Positions 26,901 through 35,292 of a stretch of 64,000 bases of DNA are shown one piece after another (positions within the stretch are counted from its first letter, which is position 1; the number at the start of each line of letters is the position of its first letter). The stretch is from the NCBI GenBank assembly GCA_964443325.1, contig CAYUCL010000001.1, forward strand, positions 124,001-188,000, read 5' to 3'. The DNA comes from DAOUVR01 sp034430535 (GTDB lineage Bacteria; Chloroflexota; Dehalococcoidia; E44-bin15). A program made the position numbers and the translations under genes. The notes below the pieces were generated by a model. That model made no database searches. It was given only the letters and a program-made list of their open reading frames with translations, and was not told the DNA's origin.

Positions 26901-28314
26901 TGGTGAGACAATCGTGGAAAGAAATGAGGAGATCGACGAGGAGAAGGTTGAGCAAATCATATCAGCAGGGATTACCAGAGTTTATGTTAGGTCGCCTCTA
27001 ACTTGTCAATCAAGACATGGAGTTTGTCAACGCTGCTACGGGTGGAGCCTTGCACGAGGACACTTGGTCGACGTAGGAGAAGCGGTGGGCATCATTGCCG
27101 CTCAAAGCATCGGTGAGCCAGGAACCCAGCTAACCCTGCGCACTTTCCACACTGGAGGGGTCGCCGGAGTGGACATCACTAGTGGACTTCCTCGTGTAGA
27201 GGAGATTTTCGAGGCTCGCTCACCAAAGATTCAAGCGATCATTTCTGAGATCGATGGCAAGGTGGAGGTTGTCGATAACGAGGAAGAGCGTCGAATTAAG
27301 GTCTCAAACTCTCAGTTTTATTCCGATGAATACCCACTACTTCCGCACTGGCAGCCTAGTGTCAAAAGTGATCAATTGGTAGACGTAGGAGATACACTGG
27401 CAGAGCTTGGAGCGCCGACTGAAACAGAGGTTACTGTGGCACCAGAGTCCAACCCTTACATCGCAAGGGTAGCTGGTGTGGTGAGTGTGGAGGAAGAGCA
27501 AATACTCATCTGGTATGAAGAGAAGGAGGAACGGGAATACCCCATCCCCCTCTCATCCCACATCATCGTAGAAAACGGATCCGAGGTGAGGGCTGGTCAA
27601 CGACTCACCGGGGGACAGGTAGACCCACAGGACCTTCTGCGTATCATGGGAAAGGAGGAGGTCCAGGAATACCTGTTGGATGAAGTGCAAAAGGTTTATC
27701 GTTCTCAGGGAGTAAATATAAATAACAAACATATCGAGGTTATTGTTCGCCAGATGCTGCGTAAGGTTCGCATCGATTCCCCCGGTGACACTGAGCTACT
27801 ACCAGAAGAGTTAGTGGATCGCTTTGTCTATGATGACATCAATGCCAAGGTACTGGCAGAGGGAGGAGACCCGGCAACAGCCCAACCTGTGCTCCTCGGC
27901 ATTACTAAAGCCTCGCTGAATACTGATAGTTTTCTCTCGGCAGCCTCCTTCCAGGAAACCACCAGGGTGCTTACCGAGGCAGCATTGGCAGGCAAGACAG
28001 ATGGGCTGCGGGGGCTGAAAGAGAACGTGATTATTGGCAAATTGATACCAGCACACTATACTCTTCTTCAGGAAGCTGAGTCTCAGCCAGAGGAGGAGGC
28101 CCTACCCGAGATGCTGGAATCCCTAGCCATTGAAGCTGCTCAGGAGACCGGCGTTATGCAACAGGTTCCGGAATCAACATCCGCTGAAGATGAAGCTACT
28201 CAAGAGACGGAGGCCCTGCCGCAGGCTCCAGAATCACAAGCCCCTGAGGAGGCGGCTCAAGATAGTGAGACCCTACAACAAGACCAGGAATTGCTGAACC
28301 TTGACGAGAATTAG
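23935..28314 (+). CDS. rpoC: RNA polymerase beta' subunit
   Basis: 1459 residues. The first zinc site is Cys60, 62, 75 and 78; the catalytic N-A-D-F-D-G-D begins at residue 623; the second zinc site is in C-Q-S-R-H-G-V-C-Q-R-C. In E. coli the catalytic motif begins near residue 458, so about 165 extra residues lie N-terminal to it. They fall mainly at residues ~130-330 as a long Glu/Lys-rich helical, coiled-coil-like insert. The last ~90 residues are an acidic low-complexity tail (many Glu, Gln, Ala). It overlaps the convergent larB by four bases. Confidence 0.98.
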   Translation: MPEVNEFSSVRISLASPEQIRSWSWGEVTKPETINYRTLKPEKDGLFCERIFGPTKDFECYCGKYKKVRYRGIICDKCGVEVARAKVRRERMGHIDLAAPVSHIWFVRGTPSRLGLLLDISPRNLERVIYFAHCIVTDVDEAARSESIKRVREDILQQVANREELTRDRVEDIKSRLEEEITKLESIKRDEREPIEEEHTSAIDLILSLRDSLQEKLEEGMNKKTSEKITFGDLTIVSKGTKVTHSHVELLGEAAQQKIDESEGSFASAVQEIDAKTDDKIQQLRNQAIEEINQLHQGASEEQKQLLEELSTRIDELEELRRFTLLSPSRYRELKDKYGDVFRAGMGAEAILDILANLDLEKLRETLDNEINSSTGQRRKKAIKRIKVVEALRRSSNKPEWMILTVLPILPPELRPMVQLDGGRFATSDLNDLYRRVINRNNRLRRLLDLGAPEIIIRNEKRMLQEAVDALIDNGRRGRPITTSRNHKLKSLSDMLRGKQGRFRQNLLGKRVDYSGRSVIVVGPELKLNQCGLPKKMALELFKPFVMHRLILQGYAHNIKSAKRLVERERPEVWDALEVVSKGRLVLLNRAPTLHRLGIQAFEPVLIDGSAIQIHPLVCTAFNADFDGDQMAVHAPLSHDALREAREIMLSTHNMLLPASGEPVVAPTLDMVLGCYYLTLQRGGAKGENKRFNSTEEAILAHELGVIDIQAEIEVRVGENGERMRTTVGRLIFNEVLPEELRFINNEMDKQSLKQVIAKCYKLYGSEKAAEVTDNIKRLGFQYATKSGTTIAMNDIEAPESKGKLLEEGEARVAEIEKQFQQGLITDEERYNSTVDTWMETTDKISDALSDSLDRFGPVYLMTISGAKGNIAQIRQMAGMRGLMTDPSGMIIELPIKSSFREGLSVHEYFISTHGARKGLADTALRTSGSGYLTRRLIDVAQEVITADEDCGTTAGIWVHEAAEGSISPPLAQQILGRFAAVKVVHPDTGETIVERNEEIDEEKVEQIISAGITRVYVRSPLTCQSRHGVCQRCYGWSLARGHLVDVGEAVGIIAAQSIGEPGTQLTLRTFHTGGVAGVDITSGLPRVEEIFEARSPKIQAIISEIDGKVEVVDNEEERRIKVSNSQFYSDEYPLLPHWQPSVKSDQLVDVGDTLAELGAPTETEVTVAPESNPYIARVAGVVSVEEEQILIWYEEKEEREYPIPLSSHIIVENGSEVRAGQRLTGGQVDPQDLLRIMGKEEVQEYLLDEVQKVYRSQGVNINNKHIEVIVRQMLRKVRIDSPGDTELLPEELVDRFVYDDINAKVLAEGGDPATAQPVLLGITKASLNTDSFLSAASFQETTRVLTEAALAGKTDGLRGLKENVIIGKLIPAHYTLLQEAESQPEEEALPEMLESLAIEAAQETGVMQQVPESTSAEDEATQETEALPQAPESQAPEEAAQDSETLQQDQELLNLDEN

Positions 28315-29018
28315 CGGTTAATCAAGGCGGCGAAATAGCCTGCCCCGAAACCATTATCGATGTTAACCACCGATACCCCTGCGGCACAGCTATTTAGCAT
28401 AGCCAGTAGCGCAGTGAGCCCGCCGAAGCTCGCTCCATAGCCAACACTGGTGGGCACCGCAATCACAGGCACCGCCACAAGTCCGCCGACCACGCTGGGG
28501 AGTGCCCCCTCCATTCCGGCTACCACTACCACCACCTTTGCCTGGCGAAGCTTGGGCAGATGATCGAAAAGACGATGGACGCCGGCCACGCCAACATCGT
28601 AGGAACGCTCCACCACATTTCCCATTACCTCCGCTGTGACCGCCGCCTCTTCAGCAATCGGTATGTCCGCAGTGCCTCCGCATACCACCATGACCCCTGG
28701 GCGCGAAGGCGCTTCTTTTACCCGGTCTATGATGATTAACCGAGCGACGGGATGGTATGACGCCTCAGGAATAAGCTGGCGCACCGCATCAAAGCAATCT
28801 TGCTCGACCTTGGTCACCAGCACCCGATCGGAGGTGGAGGCGAGTTGTTGAACAATAGCGGCGACCTGCTCCGCCGTTTTCCCTGGACCAAAAACCACCT
28901 CAGGGAAACCACATCGTAGTTCCCGATGATGGTCAACCTTGGCGAAACCCATCTCCTCATAGGGTAGATCGATGAGCTGGGCCATAGCATCATCAATGAC
29001 TACTTCTCCAGACTTCAC
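28311..29018 (-). CDS. larB: Nickel pincer cofactor biosynthesis protein LarB
   Basis: At least 235 residues. LarB carboxylates and hydrolyses nicotinate adenine dinucleotide to make the pyridinium-dicarboxylate precursor of the nickel pincer cofactor. The PurE-like C-terminal half is clear: V-V-C-G-G-T-A-D-I-P-I-A-E-E-A, Y-D-V-G-V-A-G-V-H-R-L, V-A-G-M-E-G-A-L-P-S-V-V-G-G-L. G-F-A-K-V-D-H-H-R precedes it. The start is odd: the family's usual N-terminal helix continues in frame upstream of GTG 29018 for 12 codons to an ATC at 29054, which has GGGAGG at ideal spacing, and no ATG/GTG/TTG lies between. larC and larE are not in the window. Confidence 0.93.
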   Translation of the reverse strand: MKSGEVVIDDAMAQLIDLPYEEMGFAKVDHHRELRCGFPEVVFGPGKTAEQVAAIVQQLASTSDRVLVTKVEQDCFDAVRQLIPEASYHPVARLIIIDRVKEAPSRPGVMVVCGGTADIPIAEEAAVTAEVMGNVVERSYDVGVAGVHRLFDHLPKLRQAKVVVVVAGMEGALPSVVGGLVAVPVIAVPTSVGYGASFGGLTALLAMLNSCAAGVSVVNIDNGFGAGYFAALINR

Positions 29019-29243
29019 CTTTGAAAGTATCTGACGCAGGCGCTCGGTATCGATCTCTTCCTCCCGATATGGTGAACGAATTATAACATAAGAAAAGGAA
29101 CAGCGCTTGGCACAAGAACTCGACTTTACTAACGATGAGTTGCCATTTTATGGGTGCAAGCTACCATAGGTGCCGAGGCGTAGGTAGGAAAGACAGTCCA
29201 CTGTGCATTTTATGTTATAATAATGCGCGGAAACTCAAAAATG

Positions 29244-29318
29244 GCCAGCGTAGCTCAGAGGTAGAGCAGCGGTTTCGTAAACCGCCGGTCGTCGGTTCGA
29301 TTCCGACCGCTGGCTCCA
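29244..29318 (+). tRNA. tRNA-Thr (anticodon CGT)
   Basis: Acceptor GCCAGCG (29244-29250) pairs with CGCTGGC (29308-29314), then T and an encoded CCA. The anticodon stem is GCGGT/ACCGC with loop TT-CGT-AA. T-arm GTCGG-TTCGATT-CCGAC is perfect. TATAAT at 29216-29221 may be its -10 box. The last 37 bases before CCA recur at 36223-36259. Confidence 0.97.
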
Positions 29319-29382
29319 GTATGGTTGGCAGCAATTATACATCAAGCCTCAACGCAATGCGAGAATAGGCAAAGGCGGGGAG

Positions 29383-29658
29383 ATGGAAAGACCGCGAACA
29401 AGTGGACTAGCCATGGCCTCACTTGTCCTAGGAATCCTTAGCATAGTCATTCCCTTCGTCAGTTTCGTGCTAGGCCCCCTGGCGGCAATCTTTGGAGGGA
29501 TATCGATTAGTCAAACTGGACGTGACCCCAGCATAGGCGGCAGGGGCATGGCCATAGCCGGGCTGGTATTGGGGCTCATCGCGACCGCTTTCTGGGTAAT
29601 AATCTTTGTAATATGGATGATATGGGGCCTCTTCTTTGCTGTGTGGAGCGTATCCTAA
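29383..29658 (+). CDS. DUF4190-like small membrane protein
   Basis: 91 residues, two hydrophobic helices (residues ~10-38 and ~55-85) separated by the G-G-R-G-M-A-I-A-G-L-V-L-G-L segment. The first helix reads A-S-L-V-L-G-I-L-S-I-V and leads to L-G-P-L-A-A-I-F-G-G-I-S-I-S-Q. This repeated pattern is typical of DUF4190 proteins, whose role is unknown. It is the first gene of the island after tRNA-Thr and the only intact plus-strand gene before 36278. The 200 bases downstream hold nothing recognisable. Confidence 0.75.
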   Translation: MERPRTSGLAMASLVLGILSIVIPFVSFVLGPLAAIFGGISISQTGRDPSIGGRGMAIAGLVLGLIATAFWVIIFVIWMIWGLFFAVWSVS

Positions 29659-29858
29659 CCCAGAAGTTCACATGCTACTATAGAAGTGTACAACAGTATA
29701 CTTTTTGTGACTGACCCTTAACTATAAACGTATGAGATGGAGCAGCTATTTTAAGGCCTACTGACCCTATTTCCTACCTCTCAACGGATTTCATAGCGAC
29801 TGAATTAATGCACCACCGAAGCCAGGTTGGTGGTGGAACATCGTCAAACACGTGTCTG

Positions 29859-30722
29859 CTAATCACTTAGAATTTTAAGGATTGTGTAATTCCAACTGTC
29901 AGGTGGATAATGTAATAGTACGCTATTATACTTCGGATCGGCTCCTAGCTCGTTCATTGTGCCGGTTATGGCCTCTTCTACTGTCTGTTCTTCGGCAAGA
30001 AGACGTCGTAGTAAATCGATGGTTGCCTGGTCGGTGTGTGGGGCGGTTACCAGTTTGTCCCATGCTATGTAGACTATGGCACCCTTATCTATAAATGCTT
30101 GAGCCATTTCGTCATATTTCATGCCCTCACAGCCCATCATGATGATCATCGTGTTGTAGAATTCCCCTTTCATGCTGGAGCGGATGAACTTGTGAGTGAT
30201 GCCAAAATACGTGGGATCCCCCTCCTCATAAGGGTCATAGGATGTATCAAAGGCGACCTGCCTGAGTCGGTCGTCTATTTGCTCAACTACGTATTTTCTT
30301 GTGCTATAAAGTTCGGACGTAAACAGATCGAAAACACGCTGTTCTGGATTGAAAGAGGCGCTGTGCACCCTGAGCAATATAATACTGTAGCAATGCGTGG
30401 GGAGCTCTCTGTAGAGATCTACCGTAACTGATTCGCCATCGAAATAATCGACATTGAATCCAGCCTGTTGCAATAGAGCCGTGGACTCACCGGCGAAGGT
30501 CTGGTTTGCCTGCGACTCGCTCAACTGGTCAACAATTGCCGCCATGAGGACAGTTGACTGGCTGCAGTCCGGATAGGCATCCTGAATTAGATAATCGATT
30601 ATAAAATAGAGGCCGACGCCTAAAACCACTATGGCGATGGCCCCATAAGCCAGTATCTTCTTGAGCGGATACTTTCTGCTCTTCTCCGGTTCTTTCGGTT
30701 TATGCCCCCTTGTCCCTTGCAT
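29859..30722 (-). CDS. Membrane-anchored protein with possible caspase-clan (CHAT/C25-like) fold
   Basis: 287 residues: a basic N terminus, one transmembrane helix (~24-45), then an exported domain. The sequence resembles the caspase-fold pattern of CHAT and C25 peptidases: a hydrophobic strand ending in His (I-I-L-L-R-V-H120-S-A-S) and a second strand ending in Cys (M-I-I-M-M-G-C198-E-G-M). A helix and strand reading M-A-Q-A-F-I-D-K-G-A-I-V-Y-I-A-W follow, then a closing helix T-V-E-E-A-I. That gives a plausible His-Cys dyad. The family call comes from pattern only, and the protein may be inactive. It lies in the tRNA-Thr island beside a secreted Cys-peptidase gene on the same strand. Confidence 0.5.
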   Translation of the reverse strand: MQGTRGHKPKEPEKSRKYPLKKILAYGAIAIVVLGVGLYFIIDYLIQDAYPDCSQSTVLMAAIVDQLSESQANQTFAGESTALLQQAGFNVDYFDGESVTVDLYRELPTHCYSIILLRVHSASFNPEQRVFDLFTSELYSTRKYVVEQIDDRLRQVAFDTSYDPYEEGDPTYFGITHKFIRSSMKGEFYNTMIIMMGCEGMKYDEMAQAFIDKGAIVYIAWDKLVTAPHTDQATIDLLRRLLAEEQTVEEAITGTMNELGADPKYNSVLLHYPPDSWNYTILKILSD

Positions 30723-30804
30723 ATAGGCTCGCCATCTCCATTGCCATCGAGGCAGTTATCACCCAATTATACCGCAATTTTGTCCTCCATGCCTTCAGAT
30801 GGCA

Positions 30805-32448
30805 TCAACGACTCGAGCCTCTTTCCCTTCCCCGCTTCTTGCTCCATATCGCCAGCGAAACACCACCAAGCACTATCAGTGCTCCCGCCGCCATAATCCA
30901 CGGCATCATCAGTCCAAGCTTATCCGTTGGCAGTGTGGTCCCACCGATGGAACGTGCGCCCAGATACACCAGGATCATGTCGCTGCCGCTACGTTCGTTG
31001 GCGTCAGTCATGCTTATTCTGAGAATGTAGTATTCGTTCATATTGATACCCGTAGTATCCCACAACACGCTCCATCCATCGCCGCCGAAGGTATCCAGGT
31101 CTATTGGCACCCACGAAAGCACTTCCTTTTCCTTCTCTGCGGTGGGAGAGATGACGATCATGGTGTCTTTCGGCCGCCCATATTTCGTGAAGTCCCCGTT
31201 TTTCTTCATCTTCACGGTGGTGTAGTTGCCGGTCCACGGGTCCATGAAATCGACGTCGTAGGTCCCATCGGCGTTCTTAGGAAAACTCACCGAATTGCCC
31301 ACCATCCAATGCCTGTCGGTCGACACCAGCAGGTCTTCGCATTTCAAAAGCTCAGTTACATATTTCTTGAAGGTGAAATCCTTCTTCTTCACATACTTGA
31401 CCGTCAATCCGTCCCCATGCTTCTTTATCCACTCACGAATACCCTTCAGCATGTTGGGGTCAGAGACTCCCTCACCGCCCGTTTTTGGACTGCGCTCCAC
31501 CGTCTTGGTGTAATCATGCAGTTTGTCTATCAACTCCGTTTGAGTAAGTTGCTTTCCAGCCTCCTTGGTCAGATTGCCGTAGACCTTGGGGTATTTCTTG
31601 GCCCAATACCAGAGAGAGCTTCCCGCCGACGTAGGCCCACAGGACGTATCGTCCTTCCACTTCTGCGAATTCTTCGGGTTGCCTTTCAACGGGCCGTAGT
31701 CATGCTGGTCCTTCTTCGGTATGCCTTTCTCCCAGTACCATGGCCACCACCAGTAGTCGACGTGAATCGCAGGTGTAGGCCGCAGGTATTCCAATGTCAT
31801 GCAAACCACGTCCTCATCCGTAGTTGCCGCCTCGAAGGCTACCACTTCGGTAACGGGGGCCACCAGACCGTCGATGAGAGTCGGTTCGCTAAGTACTGGT
31901 ATCGGAGGCGTGGGATCGACATAGACCAGCACCTCGTCCTGCCCTACGCTCGTGTCGCTGGCCATGGTTACTCTGAGATAGTACCACCCTTCAGCCAACG
32001 TATTGATGGCCCAATCCTGGGTCCAAATGTCCGATTGATAGGTTGTGCAGTCGACGGCCTTTGCCTCTATCGTCCCATCATAGTCGATCCCGATATCGTA
32101 CCAGTCGCTTCCGTTAGGGGAATACTCGAATAGGGCCGAGACTATCCCCGTCGGGTCTATCAGTTCAGTGGCCCATATTTCGATGTCACCGTACACATTG
32201 GCGCCGTCCTCAGGCTCTATTATATACGGTTCTATGTCAACCGATCGACTGCTTAGTGAACTGTCGTTCGATTCGGGCGAGACCTCAGCACAGGTGCTAC
32301 CTATCAGATCCGCCACGTCTGTACCCTCATCAGCAACGGGAACGGTCAGCACGCTGCCCGTGTGGGCTGCTGCTGGTGCCGCCATTGCCAAAGCCAGACA
32401 TAGCGCTACAAGGGGTATTAATATTGGCGATAGCAATCTGTTCATCAT
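30805..32448 (-). CDS. Secreted papain-like cysteine peptidase with C-terminal membrane anchor
   Basis: 547 residues. A signal peptide (residues 1-28, ending A-P-A-A-A-H) is followed by an Ig-like domain (~75-180) and a C39/papain-like region. That region has D-D-T-S-C270-G-P-T-S, D-R-H380-W-M-V-G and V-D-F-M-D403-P-W, a credible Cys-His-Asp triad. A second beta-rich segment follows (~460-500). The C terminus reads G-G-T-T-L-P-T-D-K-L-G-L-M-M-P-W-I, a membrane helix and a K/R-rich end. The same tail closes the next two genes. The ATG pair follows AGGAGG. Probable surface protease; substrate unknown. Confidence 0.7.
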   Translation of the reverse strand: MMNRLLSPILIPLVALCLALAMAAPAAAHTGSVLTVPVADEGTDVADLIGSTCAEVSPESNDSSLSSRSVDIEPYIIEPEDGANVYGDIEIWATELIDPTGIVSALFEYSPNGSDWYDIGIDYDGTIEAKAVDCTTYQSDIWTQDWAINTLAEGWYYLRVTMASDTSVGQDEVLVYVDPTPPIPVLSEPTLIDGLVAPVTEVVAFEAATTDEDVVCMTLEYLRPTPAIHVDYWWWPWYWEKGIPKKDQHDYGPLKGNPKNSQKWKDDTSCGPTSAGSSLWYWAKKYPKVYGNLTKEAGKQLTQTELIDKLHDYTKTVERSPKTGGEGVSDPNMLKGIREWIKKHGDGLTVKYVKKKDFTFKKYVTELLKCEDLLVSTDRHWMVGNSVSFPKNADGTYDVDFMDPWTGNYTTVKMKKNGDFTKYGRPKDTMIVISPTAEKEKEVLSWVPIDLDTFGGDGWSVLWDTTGINMNEYYILRISMTDANERSGSDMILVYLGARSIGGTTLPTDKLGLMMPWIMAAGALIVLGGVSLAIWSKKRGRERGSSR

Positions 32449-32689
32449 TTCCTCCTTGGTTTAGTTACTTAGATGTGTTTGGCCAACGTTGGGATGCCTA
32501 CAGACAAAGCCTCGCTTCGACTCTCGTTGTGCAGTTTCCCGTGACGCTACTAAGAGTGAGTCGCTGACCTATCAGGCCAGCGAACGATTCCTAAACCCAA
32601 TCGAGGAGGGTCCATGACCTAACACGCAGATCCCTATAAGAGAGGGAACGAATTTACAGAAAACTGGATATATCCGCCTTTACACAGTA

Positions 32690-33649
32690 TTAGCTATCGG
32701 TGGCTCCTTCTGTTCCCCGCTTCTTGTTCCAAATCGCCAGTGACACACCACCAAGCACTATCAGCGCCCCTGCCGCCATAATCCATGGCATCATAAGTCC
32801 AAGCTTGTCTGTTGGCAGTGTGGTCCCGCCAACGGAGGGAGGCGGTGTAACTGTAACTGTGGGCGTGGGTGTCGGAGTGGGTGTGGGCGTTGGTGTAGGC
32901 GTAGGTGTTGGCGTAGGGGTTGGTGTGGGAGTTGGTGTAGGCGTAGGGGTAGGCGTGGGCTCTACTGATATATCGAGGGTAAAGTACAGGTCATCATAGA
33001 ATGTATTAATGTAGACCGAGCATACCCGATAGCCTTTCAGTGTGTAGACGGCTGATACAGCACCTTCAGGAACAGCACCGCCGATGGAGAACTCAGCATA
33101 GGCATGCGGTATATTGATCGGGTCGCATTCACAGCACGGGTTCTCTACCGCACCTGTCCAATTACCGCCCTCCGGGTCCGCGGGTTCCAACTCGAAGGTT
33201 CCCAGGCTTCCTCCTCCACCATCGAAGAACTCAATGACAAGACCGCCGCAGTCGTAGTACCCGGGGTCACCACTGGTGGGCCAACCTGGCTCCCAGTACT
33301 TCTCAGTCTGCACCCAGCCGCCAGCCTGGAAGGTATTTGGAGCGCCACCATGGCCCGTCAGGTCAATGGTCTGATTCAACCATGCTACAAGAACCCCCCC
33401 ATTGGGTCCCATGGTGAAGAACCAGTCGTCTGTATTTGGGTATACCCAACCACAGGACTCTTGAATTGACTGTAAGGCAGCCGGAAAACCGCTGAGTATC
33501 CAACCCGACGTATCCCCAGTCTCGGCGTCGGGGTTAACCAGCAGGTTGCCCGTGGGGTCTGCTGCCACCGGCAACGCCATGGGCAGAGCCAGGCCAAGCG
33601 CTAGGAGGAGTGCCAACATTGGGAATAACGCTTTCTTCATTTTCTTCAC
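32690..33649 (-). CDS. Surface protein with jelly-roll-like domain, TPTP linker and shared C-terminal anchor
   Basis: 319 residues. A signal peptide ends near A-L-P-V-A-A-D. A beta-rich domain opening N-L-L-V-N-P-D-A-E-T-G-D-T-S-G-W resembles CBM-like jelly rolls that begin N-L-L-x-N-x-x-F/A-E. A Thr-Pro repeat of ~35 residues and the G-G-T-T-L-P-T-D-K-L-G-L-M-M-P-W anchor with helix and basic tail follow. The domain has several Cys (C-C-E-C). Ligand unknown; probable cell-surface display. The 240 bp upstream (32449-32689) hold no gene. Confidence 0.65.
   Translation of the reverse strand: MKKMKKALFPMLALLLALGLALPMALPVAADPTGNLLVNPDAETGDTSGWILSGFPAALQSIQESCGWVYPNTDDWFFTMGPNGGVLVAWLNQTIDLTGHGGAPNTFQAGGWVQTEKYWEPGWPTSGDPGYYDCGGLVIEFFDGGGGSLGTFELEPADPEGGNWTGAVENPCCECDPINIPHAYAEFSIGGAVPEGAVSAVYTLKGYRVCSVYINTFYDDLYFTLDISVEPTPTPTPTPTPTPTPTPTPTPTPTPTPTPTPTPTVTVTPPPSVGGTTLPTDKLGLMMPWIMAAGALIVLGGVSLAIWNKKRGTEGATDS
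32860..32960. repeat. Low-complexity Thr-Pro coding repeat
   Basis: About 100 bp of (GG-T/C-GT-A/G/T)-type hexamers encode the TPTP linker of the 32690 gene. Such tracts commonly vary in length between strains by slippage. Confidence 0.85.
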
Positions 33650-33696
33650 CGCTTTCTACTAAACATATTGCTTTAGCCCGGCTACATGGGCCGATT

Positions 33697-35020
33697 TCAG
33701 CGATCCGGGGCTCGTTCTATTCCGAACTTCCTATTATAAATCGCCAGTGACACACCACCAAGCACTATCAGTGCTCCTGCCGCTATAATCCAGGGCATCA
33801 CCAGCCCAAGCTTGTCCGTTGGGAATATGGTGCCACCTACGGGAGGCTGAACCAACTCGCACGCATCACCTATGCCGTCCCCATCAGAGTCAGCCTGGTC
33901 TGGGTTAGGAACGTCGGGGCAGTTGTCGTTGCAGTTTGGTATGCCATCATTGTCGGTGTCGGTATCTGGAATACCGCAGCCACACTCCCCAGGTGCGGTC
34001 TTGTTGGGGTCATTGGGACAACCGTCGATGCAGTCGGGCGTCCCGTCGCTATCGGTGTCTGTATCCGGTACGCTGCAGCCACACACCCCAGGCTCGGTCT
34101 TGTTCGGGTCGGTGGGACATCCGTCGATGCAGTCGGCTGTGCCGTCACCATCGCTATCCGTATCGGGATTGCCGCAACCACACTGCCCTGGCTCTGTCTT
34201 GTCCGGGTCGGTGGGACATCCGTCGATGCAGTCGGCTGTGCCGTCACCATCGCTATCCNNNNNNNNNNNNNNNNNNNNNNNNNNNNNNNNNNNNNNNNNN
34301 NNNNNNNNNNNNNNNNNNNNNNNNNNNNNNNNNNNNNNNNNNNNNNNNNNNNNNNNNNGTATCGGGATTGCCACAACCGCACTGCCCCGGCGCGGTCTTG
34401 TTGGGGTCGTTAGGGCAGTTGTCCATTTCGTCGGGCTCCCCATCCTTGTCGGTGTCCAGTTGTAGCAGGACTACGCGATCCTCGTAGTCTCTGTCCCCAA
34501 GATTCTCGAGGTCCTCGAACGCGACGATATATCCCCCTCCCGGATTGGGGTTCTCGTAGACCCAGGCATGGTCGCACTCGTCACCGTTCAATTCGGTCTC
34601 GGTATAGTATGGCGTGCAGTTCTCTGGAGTCTGCTCTGTGCATTCAGTGCTGCTGCCGGCTAGTATGTACACACCCCAGTCCTCAGCAGGCTCCGCGTAC
34701 GCCTGTTCACCGTCCGAAACATTACCCCAAGGGAAGATTAAGTGCGTATCCGTATCGTTCCCGGCTGTATACCATCCTACGGGGTTCAAGTAGGCGTGCT
34801 CGCCGTCAAGAATGGTGAAGAGATAGATGCCAGGGTCGAATGTCTCCTTCCAATCAAGCTCATCAGTTGTTACATTTAGCGCGTATCCATTGTCGTCAAA
34901 CCATTGCTGGAGTCCCTCACCATCCGCCTTCACCGGGCCCGACACAGGCGCCAATACCAGCGCCAAGGATACTATCAGCGCTGTCACCACAACCAAAGAA
35001 AACATCAACCTTTTCTTCAT
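33697..35020 (-). CDS. Thrombospondin type 3 repeat surface protein (interrupted by assembly gap)
   Basis: One gene broken by the N run. The N-terminal part has a signal peptide (M-K-K-R-L-M-F-S-L start; cleavage near P-V-K-A-D) and a ~180-residue unrecognised domain. The C-terminal part is a chain of Asp-rich calcium-binding repeats (D-x-D-x-D-G-x-x-D-C-x-D-x-C-P) alternating with C-G-C-G segments, then G-G-T-I-F-P-T-D-K-L-G-L-V-M-P-W, a helix and a basic tail. The two parts are in different frames only because the gap is written as 100 bases, a placeholder not divisible by three. The repeats probably collapsed the assembly. I start at ATG 35020; a start at 35125 would bury the signal peptide. 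Confidence 0.75.
34259..34358. other. Scaffold gap (100 N)
   Basis: Exactly 100 Ns lie inside the TSP3 repeats. The flanking sequence (GTATCGGGATTGCC...) is the same repeat unit on both sides, so the true number of repeats is unknown. Confidence 0.99.
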
Positions 35021-35143
35021 TAAACTATCACCATCCTTCACTATCTCTCCCCCGGCACAAGCCACCTGCGCCTGTTTCACCGAGATCGAGACGACAATAA
35101 TAGAAGTCAGCCATACTTCCACCAAGCAGCACGGCTGACTATC

Positions 35144-35172
35144 TTGACATACAGTCGACTTTATGTTATGTT
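35144..35172 (+). promoter_or_regulatory. Candidate plus-strand promoter in intergenic region
   Basis: TTGACA (35144-35149), 17-base spacer, TATGTT (35167-35172). It points at two short hairpins (35196-35210 and a 10-bp stem at 35212-35239) followed by TCATTTTATATT, which could terminate a ~75-nt transcript. There is no gene on this strand here. The hairpins could instead act on the minus strand as 5' leader of the TSP3 gene. Confidence 0.35.
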
Positions 35173-35292
35173 AGGAATGTATGCGGGTGCTGCGTGCGCC
35201 TGATGCCACGGCCCCGGTGAGTCACCACCTCACGCGGGGTCATTTTATATTCAAATAACAGCTACTTACTCCGTTCCACCTCCAAAAACAAT

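Noticed and set aside
30799..32133. A 444-codon open frame on the plus strand
   Set aside because: It is antisense to the peptidase gene, has no ribosome site and has an odd His/Arg/Pro-rich composition. The minus-strand gene has a signal peptide, catalytic motifs and anchor.
32449..32689. c-di-GMP or other riboswitch ahead of the peptidase gene
   Set aside because: A stretch with GGGAAACTGC and GAGGCTTTG looked like a GEMM core, but the conserved ACGCAAAGCC and the receptor pairing are not there.
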